Below the pieces are notes generated by a model. The model did not search any database. It was not told the origin of the DNA and saw only the letters and a list, made by a program, of their open reading frames with translations. Positions 5,754-13,026 of a DNA stretch of 13,026 bases are shown here, piece by piece (within the stretch, counting starts at the first letter, position 1; each line of letters opens with the position of its first letter). The translations under genes were made by a program, and so were the position numbers. The DNA lies in the NCBI GenBank assembly GCA_003249625.1, contig QKII01000408.1, positions 1 through 13,026 on the forward strand. The letters run 5' to 3'. The stretch is from Propionivibrio sp. GTDB lineage: Bacteria; Pseudomonadota; Gammaproteobacteria; Burkholderiales; Rhodocyclaceae.

Positions 5754-8393
5754 ATGACGAGGTCACCGTTTTTGAAGATAACTCAGCTTCTTTTTTGTCT
5801 CGCACTGTGCGTTTTTATCGGCACGGCCCATGCGCGGGAGGTGCGTGTTGGCGTTTATTCCAACGAGCCGAAAATCTTCATTGATGCCAATGGCAAACCC
5901 GCCGGCATCTTGGTTGACGTCCTCCAGCGTATTGCCACGAGAAATGGCTGGACTCTCAATTACATGTCCTGCACCTGGCAGGAGTGTTTGGATGCGCTCC
6001 AGGGCGGGAAAATCGACTTGATGCCGGACGTGGCTTACACGCCGCAACGTGAGAAATTATTCGACTTTCACAAGACGCCGGCTCTGCATAGCTGGTCCCA
6101 AATATTCAGTCGCAAAGGGACCTCAATTTCTTCCGTGCCTAACCTTGACGGCAAACGCATAGCGGTTCTTGACGGAAGTATCCAGGCCGATTTTTTCGAG
6201 GATATGGCTAAAGGATTCGGAATCAAGATCGGGCTGATTCGCGCACGGACCTACGATGCGGCGTTCTCTCTGGTGCGCGACGGAGCAGCTGACGCGGCTA
6301 TCACGAACAACCTGTATGGCGAATGGAACGCGTCGCGCCATCAGATGGTTGAGACTCCCATCGTATTTTTGCCAACCCAGCTCTATTTTGTGACAAACAA
6401 GGGACGCCATCCTGACCTGCTATCGGCTATTGATCAACAATTGGATGCATGGAAATCCAGCCCGAACTCGGAATACGTCCAGATCTTGAAGAAATGGCAC
6501 GGCGCAATTCCGACAAAGGGGCTTCCCTCCTATGTCTGGCAAGTACTCGGAGTTTTGCTTGCCGCTCTATGCTCGGTCATCGTCATTGCCGCTTTTCTAC
6601 GCCGGCAAATCAAAATCAAGACCTATCATCTGGAGGCCGAAAAATCACAGGTTAGTGCAATCCTGAACGCACTGCCTGACTTGTTGTTTGAGACAAGGTC
6701 GGACGGCTGCATCCTGAGTTATCACTCCCACTCGACAGACCTTCTGGCAGCGCCTCCTGAAGCCTTCCTAGGCAGGAAACTTCACGAGATCGTCCCGACA
6801 AATGTCCTGGCCGTTTACCAGGAGGCCATGCGTGAGGCCATGGCGAAAGGGGTGTCGATCGGCAAGCAATATGTACTCGACCTCGCAGGCGCCCAACGTT
6901 GGTTTGAACTGTCGACGTCGAAAAAGAAAACGGAAGAAGGAACGGATCCGCATTTCATTTCTCTTGCTCGCGACATCACTGATCGCAAGCAGGCCGAAAC
7001 AAAAATCGCCCAATTGGCCTTCTTTGATCAATTGACCGGCCTGCCCAACCGGACACTCCTGCAGGATCGCATTAAACAGGCCATGGCCAGCAGCCAGCGA
7101 AGTGGCGGTTATTGCGCGTTACTGCTCATCGATCTTGACTACTTCAAGACCCTCAACGACACCCTTGGCCACGACATGGGCGATCTCCTGCTGAAGCAAG
7201 TCGCGAAGCGCTTGAATGAATGTGTGCGTGAAGAGGACACCGTGGCTCGATTCGGGGGCGATGAATTTGTCGTGATGCTGGTGAGTCTGGGGGAAAGCCT
7301 GAGCGAGGCGGCCTCCCGAGTCGAAATGATCGGAGGAAAGATTGGTACGGCACTAAACAAGACCTTCGAACTAAAGGATGCGACCTACCGTATTTCGATG
7401 AGCATTGGCGCCAGCGTCTTTCTAGGTCAGCAGACAGACGTTGACACACTGCTGAAACAGGCCGATTTGGCGATGTACAAGGCGAAGGATGCCGGGCGAT
7501 TCAGTAACACCCTGCGATTCTTTGATCCGGATATGGCACGTGACGTCCTGAAACGCGCAACTCTGGAGAATGATCTCCATAATGCCATTCAGGAAAGACA
7601 ATTTGTTCTCTACTACCAAGCACAGATCCAGGGCGGTCAGATAACGGGCGTTGAGGCCCTGCTACGCTGGCAACGCCCCGGGCAAGGGCTGGTACTCCCC
7701 GGCGAATATATTTCCGTAATAGAAGAGACTGGACTCATACGGCAGGTGGGGCAATGGGTACTGGAAACTGCTTGCCAGCAATTGGCAGACTGGTCTGACC
7801 ATTCCGAGATGTCCCATCTCACGGTATCGATAAACATCAGCACACACCAGTTAAACCAAGAAGATTTTGTCGATCAGGTGTTAATGGCGCTTCAACGCAG
7901 TGGAGCGCCCCCCGATCACCTTAAATTGGAATTGACGGAGAGTTTGCTGGTAAACAATGTTGAAAAGACTATCGGCAAGATGAACACCCTGAAAGCGAAG
8001 GGCGTGGGATTCTCACTGGATGACTTTGGCACCGGCTACTCATCACTTTCGTATTTGAAGCGGTTGCCGCTCGATCAGTTGAAGATCGACCAGAGTTTCG
8101 TCAGGGATATCCTGACTGACCCGAATGATGCCGCGATTGCAAAAACAATCGTTCGCCTTGCCGAAAGTCTAGGGCTAGCGGTTATCGCGGAGGGCGTGGA
8201 GACCGTGGCGCAGAGGGATGTGCTCGCGCATCTTGGTTGCCACGCTTATCAGGGGTATTTGTTCAGCCGCCCTTTGCCGCTCGATGAATTTGAGGCGTAC
8301 GCAAAACGCGGGCTTGATACTACGGGGATGAACATTAGATCCGGAGAAGCTGATGCCGATCAGGCTTACGGATGTATTGAACCCGTTTCATAA
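5754..8393 (+). CDS. Periplasmic solute-sensing membrane GGDEF-EAL protein (SBP-TM-PAS-GGDEF-EAL)
   Basis: Predicted inner-membrane receptor that couples a periplasmic small ligand to cyclic-di-GMP synthesis (GGDEF) and breakdown (EAL). The 879 residues run: signal peptide 1-27 ending AHA; type-3 solute-binding domain about 28-250 (WQECLDAL, GKIDLMPDVAYTPQRE, with C73 and C78 close enough for a disulfide); one membrane helix about 259-281; PAS about 296-415; GGDEF about 418-585; EAL about 600-855. GGDEF 501-505 is intact, with the RxxD product-inhibition site (R492, D495) exactly five residues before it. EAL is complete by motif: E634, N694, ELTES 726-730, DD 756-757, LKID with K777, AEGVE 812-816, Q833. 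Both activities look possible. The start at 5754 is chosen because it gives a proper signal peptide; the frame is open 144 codons further upstream without protein-like character. The stop lies 3 bases from the convergent gene's stop. The ligand is unknown. Confidence 0.93.
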   Translation: MTRSPFLKITQLLFCLALCVFIGTAHAREVRVGVYSNEPKIFIDANGKPAGILVDVLQRIATRNGWTLNYMSCTWQECLDALQGGKIDLMPDVAYTPQREKLFDFHKTPALHSWSQIFSRKGTSISSVPNLDGKRIAVLDGSIQADFFEDMAKGFGIKIGLIRARTYDAAFSLVRDGAADAAITNNLYGEWNASRHQMVETPIVFLPTQLYFVTNKGRHPDLLSAIDQQLDAWKSSPNSEYVQILKKWHGAIPTKGLPSYVWQVLGVLLAALCSVIVIAAFLRRQIKIKTYHLEAEKSQVSAILNALPDLLFETRSDGCILSYHSHSTDLLAAPPEAFLGRKLHEIVPTNVLAVYQEAMREAMAKGVSIGKQYVLDLAGAQRWFELSTSKKKTEEGTDPHFISLARDITDRKQAETKIAQLAFFDQLTGLPNRTLLQDRIKQAMASSQRSGGYCALLLIDLDYFKTLNDTLGHDMGDLLLKQVAKRLNECVREEDTVARFGGDEFVVMLVSLGESLSEAASRVEMIGGKIGTALNKTFELKDATYRISMSIGASVFLGQQTDVDTLLKQADLAMYKAKDAGRFSNTLRFFDPDMARDVLKRATLENDLHNAIQERQFVLYYQAQIQGGQITGVEALLRWQRPGQGLVLPGEYISVIEETGLIRQVGQWVLETACQQLADWSDHSEMSHLTVSINISTHQLNQEDFVDQVLMALQRSGAPPDHLKLELTESLLVNNVEKTIGKMNTLKAKGVGFSLDDFGTGYSSLSYLKRLPLDQLKIDQSFVRDILTDPNDAAIAKTIVRLAESLGLAVIAEGVETVAQRDVLAHLGCHAYQGYLFSRPLPLDEFEAYAKRGLDTTGMNIRSGEADADQAYGCIEPVS

Positions 8394-8396
8394 AAA

Positions 8397-11300
8397 TCAG
8401 ATCTTGAAAATAGACTGTGATTTGAGGAGTTGGGCAAACTCTGCTGACGAAACAGGATGGCTGAGCAGATAGCCTTGGACTTGATCGCACCCCCATGCTT
8501 TGAACGGTTCAAGCTGCATTTTTGTTTCGATTCCCTCTACGGTACTTCTCAGGCCTAGGCTCTTGGCCAGCGTAATGATGGTTTGGGCGATCGATAGCCC
8601 ACTTCGGTCCTCCGAATGCATCGGGATAAATTCGCGGGCCACCTTGAGGTGATCGAGCGGTAGTCGCTGCAAGAAGCTGAGAGAGGAAAATCCAGTCCCG
8701 AAGTCATCGATCGACAGGTGAACACCAAGCCGTTTCAAGGCAACCATGCCATTTATCAGCGCATTCGAATCTTTCTGCAAGATGCGTTCGGTCAACTCCA
8801 GTTCCAGCAGATGGGGAGGCACTTCTGTTTCAACCAGGATGCGTTCCACCATGGTTATGAAGTTTATGTCCTGGTATTGTGTTGCAGAGACGTTTACAGC
8901 GATCTGTGGCGGTTGCAGCCCTGCCTGACGCCAGGCTGAGATTTGGTTACATGCCGCGCGGATTGCCCATTCGCCCAAAGGGATGATCAGCCCGGAGTCT
9001 TCCGCCACCTGGATGAACTCGTCAGGAGACACACGGCCAAGGTCGGAATTGGTCCACCGGGCAAGAGCTTCGGCACCAACGATGCGTCCGCTGGCCATGC
9101 CGACCTGGGGCTGATACACCTGTTGCAATTCGCCCTGTTCGATCGCTCTTCTCAGCCTGGTCTCGACAGCCAGGTAGCGACTTGCGCGCTGGTTCAGTTC
9201 GTGGGTAAAGAACTGGTAGCCCGCGCGCCCTTTGTCCTTGGCCAGGAACATGGCCGCATCCGCGTGCTTGAGAAGATCCTCCATCTTCGTCGAGTCATCG
9301 GGAAAAATGCTGATGCCAATGCTGAGGCTGACGTTCAACTCGTGTTCGTCAATATGGAAAGATTCTCTGACTGACTGGCTCAGATCCAGTGCAATCTTCG
9401 AAGCCTGGTTGATGTCATCCAGGCCTTCAACCAGCATGGCAAATTCATCGCCTCCCGTTCGCGCGAGAGTACTTTTCCTGCCGACACACAAACGAAGTCG
9501 CATCGCAATTGCCGACAGCAGGCGATCGCCAACATCATGCCCCAGGCTGTCATTGATGGTCTTAAACCGATCCACATCCATGAAATACAGTGCCATACGC
9601 GTATTTCCACTCTCGGCCAGCGTCAATGCATGCTGGAGACGATCGCGAAACAGCACGCGATTGGGCAGTTGGGTCAAGTTGTCATGATGGGCCTGGAAAT
9701 CCAGATCACTCTGACTTTCCAGAAAGCGCTTCTCAAACTCCTTGCCTTCGGTGACATCGTTATTGACCTCAACAATGGCCATGGGTTCACCACGATCATC
9801 ACAATACAAATTCCAATGGCTGGCAACGACACGTGGTTCGCCATCTCGGGACAGATGCACCAGTTCGCCATTCCACTTGCCGTCCTTGAACAGCTTTGAC
9901 TTGATCTCGGCCAGAGGCTCCGGGAAGCGTGTTTTCAACATCACATGGGAGATCTGTCCAATCGCCTCTTTCTGCGTCCAGCCATAGAGATCCTCAGCCC
10001 CCCGATTCCAGAAGACAATGCGATCCTCCATGTCCCTCGCCAGCACGTGAGCATGTTGCAGCAGCTGTGTCTGTTTCTCAAGCTCACGCGCTTTTCTGGC
10101 GATGTCCTCTTGCGCCTTCTTCATCGCAGTGACATCAGTGAAAGTAACGACAACACCCGAAGTTCGTTCGTCCAGAGTCCTGTAGGGCAAGACCCGACGC
10201 AGGAACCAATGCCCCTCGCTATCGGAGACTTCACGAAGGATGCTTGGTTCGCCTCCCAGCACATGACGGCCATCTTCGGAGAGCCATGGGTCGTCGACGC
10301 GTAGCGCGATATCCGACAAAGGCCGGCCGACATCGCTCGATATAAGATGCATGAGCCGCGTACAGGCGGGCGTGAAACGTTTTATGCGAAAGTCGGTATC
10401 CAGAAACATGGTCGCTATCTCTGTGCTGACCATGAGATTGTTCAGGTCTGTGTTGCTTACTTCGAGCTCTACAACCTTCTGATCGAGCATGGCATTGGAG
10501 GTAACGAGTTCCTCGTTGAGAGATTGCAGCTCCTCCTTCGAGCTTTCGAGTTCCTCATTGGCGGATTGCAGCTCCTCATTCATGGCCATGGCCTCCTCGT
10601 TGGAGGCTTTCAGCTCTTCGTTGCCGGCCCGCATTTTCTCGATGGTACGTTGCAAATCCTCACGTGTCGCATTGAGTTCCTGCTCCAACTGCTGCAAAAC
10701 CCAATCGTCTCCACCCGATCCGGAAAGGGGTAATGCAGCGGAGGACAATGCTTCAGATTCGAAATTGACGAGCAGCATTTTGCGCTGTTCGTTGTTGCCG
10801 GTTATCGGCACAGCCGTGATTCGTATCCCCCTGTCGGGTGTGCCTTCCTGACTGGCGCCGATGGCCACCGCCTCTGTCTTGTCCTGAGTACGCCTGGCGC
10901 GATTGATCGCAGAGCGCAGCGCTACGAGCAATGCTGGCTTAACTACTTGATAGATGTTCCTTGTCGGTTCTCCAGAAGCGAAAGTGAGATAGGGCTCGGT
11001 TTTACCCGAGATGTACATGATGTCGTTGCCGTGGTTAATCACCAACTGGGCTGGGCCATGGGATTCCAGGATCTTCTGGAACACCTTTTCATTGCCGCTT
11101 TCCTCATGCCCGGTTGAGTACAGATCCGGGAGCACCACGCTGCGTTGCTGCCCCGAGCTTCCAATCAGGGGCATTTCAGGCCGTCTGACCCGTGGCGTGC
11201 TGAGACTGCGGTAGATGCGCCATTGTTTGGAGATCGTTTCGAATTGATTGCGGGTATGACCAATCGTTTCGGAGCTGCCCAGGAATAAGAAGCCTCCCTT

Positions 11301-12629
11301 GTTCAATACGAAACGGAACAGGGTAATCAACCGTTTCTGTGTATCGGGCGACAGGTAGATCAGAACATTGCGGCAAACCAGGAGGTCCAGCTTGGAAAAC
11401 GGCGGATCGGCAATCAGGTTGTGTGCCGCAAACACGATGGCTTCACGGATTGGCTTGATGATCTTGTAACTGTCTCCGATCCGGGTGAAATAGCGCCTTA
11501 GCCGATCCGGTGCGACATGCGCAAGCTCCGCCTCGGAATAGCGGCCCGCTCTGGCGACTTCCAGCGCGGCTTCGTCGATGTCGGTAGCAAAGATCTGTAC
11601 CTTAGGGGGCAATCCCGCTTGGGCATACCATTCGAACAGCTCGATGGCGACCGAGTAGGCCTCCTCCCCTGTGGAACAACCCGCAACCCAGATCCGGACC
11701 GGACCATCGTCGTTATTTACGCCACAGACAGCGGGAATGACATTATCCTTGAGAATATCGAAGGCTTCCTTGTCACGAAAGAATGCCGTAACACCGATCA
11801 GCATGTCGTCGGCAAGGCGGCTCATCTCTTCGGGATGTTGTTCGAGATAAACCCGATACGTCGCCATATCCTTGAAGTGATGCAAATGCATGCGCCTTTC
11901 TATGCGGCGTGTCAGTGTTGCGCGTTTATAGCCACGCAGATCACGGTGGGCATGGCTGTGTACCAGCGCGAGCACGCGCTCGAATTCACTCGTCTCATCG
12001 CTTGCCGTTTCTGAATGTCCGATCGCAGTCAGGTCGCCGGTACGCGCCCAGTTGCACAAGGACCTGGCCAGACCCGGAGTAGCCATCACCAGGTCTGCCA
12101 TCCCTGTCTTGATGGCACTCTTGGGCATTCCATCGAACTCTGCGCTTACGGGATCCTGTACCAGCACGACACCGTTGGCTGCCTTCAGCGCAATCAATCC
12201 ACGGCTGCCATCGTCAATGGTCCCCGACAGAACCACGCCTGCGATCTTTCCAGGATGCTCCTCCGCCAGTGAGGCAAAAAACACATCAATGGGGCGATGC
12301 GGCGCCGCGTGACCTTCCATGTGACGAAGATGCAAGGCCCCCGCCTTGATCGTCATAAAGCAGCCTGGAGGCAGTATGTAGATATGGTCTGCCACCACAT
12401 GCATGCCTTCTGTCGCCACTAAAACGGGCATGCTGGTGGAGGAAGCCAATAACTTGTCAAGAAGCGACTCGCGTTCCGAGCTAAGGTGCTGCAATACGAC
12501 ATAGGCCATGCCGCAATCCGGGGGGATGACATTGAAAAACGCTTGCAGGGCAGACAGCGCGCCGGCCGATCCGCCAATCCCTACGATTCTCAGCAGATCC
12601 GAGGGTGCCGATGACGTCTTATGCGACAT
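8397..12629 (-). CDS. CheB-CheR-PAS-coiled coil-PAS-PAS-GGDEF-EAL multidomain signalling protein
   Basis: A 1410-residue protein without signal peptide or membrane segment that joins receptor methylation with cyclic-di-GMP turnover. CheB methylesterase, about 12-195: GGSAG (S21), LQHLS (H48) and IDDGSRG (D140) form the triad; the usual receiver domain is absent. CheR methyltransferase, about 213-475: SAM loop VAGCSTGEEAYS 315-326, acidic D350, CRNVLIYL 419-426. PAS-like, about 515-625. Heptad coiled coil, about 643-735. PAS, about 735-835 and 850-960. GGDEF, about 975-1140: GGDEF 1059-1063 intact, but the inhibitory-site position reads GRKS instead of RxxD. EAL, about 1150-1405: E1187, N1246, ELTER, DD 1308-1309, VEGIE and Q1385 are kept, but LKID reads LKVA (K1329 kept, Asp lost), so phosphodiesterase activity is less sure. 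No chemoreceptor or other che gene is in the window. The Shine-Dalgarno is weak (GGA about 12 bases upstream). CheB/CheR/PAS fusions are known, but the in-line GGDEF-EAL extension is less usual. Confidence 0.94.
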   Translation of the reverse strand: MSHKTSSAPSDLLRIVGIGGSAGALSALQAFFNVIPPDCGMAYVVLQHLSSERESLLDKLLASSTSMPVLVATEGMHVVADHIYILPPGCFMTIKAGALHLRHMEGHAAPHRPIDVFFASLAEEHPGKIAGVVLSGTIDDGSRGLIALKAANGVVLVQDPVSAEFDGMPKSAIKTGMADLVMATPGLARSLCNWARTGDLTAIGHSETASDETSEFERVLALVHSHAHRDLRGYKRATLTRRIERRMHLHHFKDMATYRVYLEQHPEEMSRLADDMLIGVTAFFRDKEAFDILKDNVIPAVCGVNNDDGPVRIWVAGCSTGEEAYSVAIELFEWYAQAGLPPKVQIFATDIDEAALEVARAGRYSEAELAHVAPDRLRRYFTRIGDSYKIIKPIREAIVFAAHNLIADPPFSKLDLLVCRNVLIYLSPDTQKRLITLFRFVLNKGGFLFLGSSETIGHTRNQFETISKQWRIYRSLSTPRVRRPEMPLIGSSGQQRSVVLPDLYSTGHEESGNEKVFQKILESHGPAQLVINHGNDIMYISGKTEPYLTFASGEPTRNIYQVVKPALLVALRSAINRARRTQDKTEAVAIGASQEGTPDRGIRITAVPITGNNEQRKMLLVNFESEALSSAALPLSGSGGDDWVLQQLEQELNATREDLQRTIEKMRAGNEELKASNEEAMAMNEELQSANEELESSKEELQSLNEELVTSNAMLDQKVVELEVSNTDLNNLMVSTEIATMFLDTDFRIKRFTPACTRLMHLISSDVGRPLSDIALRVDDPWLSEDGRHVLGGEPSILREVSDSEGHWFLRRVLPYRTLDERTSGVVVTFTDVTAMKKAQEDIARKARELEKQTQLLQHAHVLARDMEDRIVFWNRGAEDLYGWTQKEAIGQISHVMLKTRFPEPLAEIKSKLFKDGKWNGELVHLSRDGEPRVVASHWNLYCDDRGEPMAIVEVNNDVTEGKEFEKRFLESQSDLDFQAHHDNLTQLPNRVLFRDRLQHALTLAESGNTRMALYFMDVDRFKTINDSLGHDVGDRLLSAIAMRLRLCVGRKSTLARTGGDEFAMLVEGLDDINQASKIALDLSQSVRESFHIDEHELNVSLSIGISIFPDDSTKMEDLLKHADAAMFLAKDKGRAGYQFFTHELNQRASRYLAVETRLRRAIEQGELQQVYQPQVGMASGRIVGAEALARWTNSDLGRVSPDEFIQVAEDSGLIIPLGEWAIRAACNQISAWRQAGLQPPQIAVNVSATQYQDINFITMVERILVETEVPPHLLELELTERILQKDSNALINGMVALKRLGVHLSIDDFGTGFSSLSFLQRLPLDHLKVAREFIPMHSEDRSGLSIAQTIITLAKSLGLRSTVEGIETKMQLEPFKAWGCDQVQGYLLSHPVSSAEFAQLLKSQSIFKI
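10476..10622 (-). repeat. Seven imperfect 21-base repeats encoding NEEL-type heptads
   Basis: Inside the CheB/CheR fusion gene, codons 670-718 encode seven consecutive 7-residue units: NEELKAS, NEEAMAM, NEELQSA, NEELESS, KEELQSL, NEELVTS, NAMLDQK. The period fits a continuous coiled coil, presumably a dimer rod carrying signals between the CheB/CheR half and the PAS-GGDEF-EAL half. At DNA level the units share GAGGA/TTGCAGCTCCTC-like segments but differ at many positions, so this is an old, diverged array rather than a recent slippage tract. Confidence 0.85.
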
Positions 12630-12831
12630 TGCAAAATCCGATCGAAGTTCCGAGGCAAGTTGATTGCTGGAGGCGATTTATTTGAATAACGAGCCTCATG
12701 AAGTTTAGCCGATACATCCGCGAACGAAGAGATGATTTTGCCTGCCGTAGAATTCCCAGCCCTTTCGTCGAAGCGCCGCACTTTCTGTGCGGACAGCATT
12801 GCGCGCACACTATTCCGAATAATCCCCTAAA
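12630..12831. other. Intergenic spacer between zwf and the CheB/CheR fusion gene
   Basis: 202 bases between two minus-strand genes. It must hold any separate promoter for the fusion gene, but no clear pair of -35/-10 boxes was recognised on the minus strand. It is more AT-rich near 12680-12720 and contains one small hairpin, listed separately. No small gene is convincing here. Confidence 0.6.
12776..12792 (-). terminator. Small perfect hairpin downstream of zwf, possible terminator or attenuator
   Basis: CCGCAC and GTGCGG form a 6-base-pair stem around a 5-base loop, about 40 bases after the zwf stop on the minus strand. There is no T-run after it on either strand, so it is not a standard intrinsic terminator. 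It could stabilise the 3' end of the zwf message, or be chance. Confidence 0.3.
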
Positions 12832-13026
12832 TCAGGTCTGGAAACAGGGGTTGCTCCAGGTGCCATCTCGAGCGATGAAATCGTTAGCCTCCGTTGGCCC
12901 CCAGCTGTGTCGTGGATAGATGCGCACCGGCGAGTGGTGATTAAGCACTGAATCGACGACGGCCCACGCCGTTTCCACGGTATCCTGTCGAATGAACAGG
13001 GTACCGTTTCCAGCCATAGCGTCGCC
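12832..13026 (-). CDS. zwf: Glucose-6-phosphate 1-dehydrogenase, C-terminal 64 residues (5' end outside window)
   Basis: Oxidises glucose-6-phosphate to 6-phosphogluconolactone with NAD(P)+, the entry to the pentose-phosphate and Entner-Doudoroff routes. Only the extreme C terminus is present; the frame is open through the window edge (GDAMAGNGTLFIRQDTVE), so the ATG at 13017 is internal. The segments GDA-AG-TLF-R-D-VE-AW and YPRHSWGPTEANDFIARDG match the conserved end of bacterial G6PD (typically GDA..GD.TLF.R.DEVE.AW and Y..GSWGP.....L...G). The stop is at 12832. The tail after ARDG (TWSNPCFQT) is slightly longer than in many homologues. The gene is read in the same direction as the CheB/CheR fusion, 202 bases upstream of it. 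Confidence 0.9.
   Translation of the reverse strand, partial: GDAMAGNGTLFIRQDTVETAWAVVDSVLNHHSPVRIYPRHSWGPTEANDFIARDGTWSNPCFQT

Noticed and set aside
10476..10622. Recent tandem-repeat (VNTR) tract
   Set aside because: The 21-base units differ at many positions while the protein heptads are kept, so selection on the coiled coil explains the pattern better than recent slippage.
11517..12014. 165-codon plus-strand frame opposite the CheR-coding part
   Set aside because: It is antisense to the SAM-binding and catalytic motifs of CheR, with no domain of its own.
12776..12792. Intrinsic terminator called with confidence after zwf
   Set aside because: The hairpin is only 6 base pairs and no T-run follows on either strand, so it is listed only as a low-confidence feature.

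Overview
The window looks like chromosomal DNA of a GC-rich Gram-negative bacterium, most likely a proteobacterium. A betaproteobacterium of the Rhodocyclales type would fit the mix of a G6PD gene, large GGDEF-EAL proteins and a CheB/CheR fusion, but this is an impression from gene content and no marker gene fixes it. No rRNA, tRNA, CRISPR array, transposase, integrase or phage gene was seen.

Left block, 1-3861, plus strand: a tight operon that enters the window already in progress. It holds the C-terminal part of an acyl/acetyl-CoA synthetase, the alpha and beta subunits of a TPP-dependent 2-oxoacid dehydrogenase (E1), a compact one-lipoyl-domain E2 acyltransferase, and a stand-alone acyl carrier protein. 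Genes overlap or lie 2 to 26 bases apart, and each has a good Shine-Dalgarno sequence. No E3 (lipoamide dehydrogenase) follows. The CoA ligase and ACP flanking the E1/E2 genes suggest an acyl-transfer module with a dedicated substrate rather than the housekeeping pyruvate dehydrogenase.

Middle, 3845-5455, minus strand: a fusion of an aminoglycoside-phosphotransferase-like kinase domain and a P-loop ATPase/kinase domain. It converges on the ACP gene and its 3' end overlaps it by 17 bases. A 298-base divergent spacer separates it from the next gene.

Right block, 5754-12629: two very large cyclic-di-GMP proteins that converge with only 3 bases between their stop codons. The plus-strand gene encodes a membrane receptor (signal peptide, periplasmic solute-binding domain, one membrane segment, PAS, GGDEF, EAL). 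The minus-strand gene encodes a 1410-residue cytoplasmic protein that joins CheB methylesterase, CheR methyltransferase, a PAS-like domain, a long heptad coiled coil, two more PAS domains, GGDEF and EAL in one chain. Both have the GGDEF and EAL signatures. The first keeps the RxxD inhibitory site; the second has lost it and also has a changed LKID motif in EAL. The two may therefore differ in feedback control.

Right edge, 12832-13026, minus strand: the last 64 codons of glucose-6-phosphate dehydrogenase (zwf), followed by a 202-base spacer with a small perfect hairpin.

Base composition changes along the window. Hand counts of single 60-base lines give 40 G+C at 2221-2280, 24 at 7561-7620 and 37 at 9001-9060.
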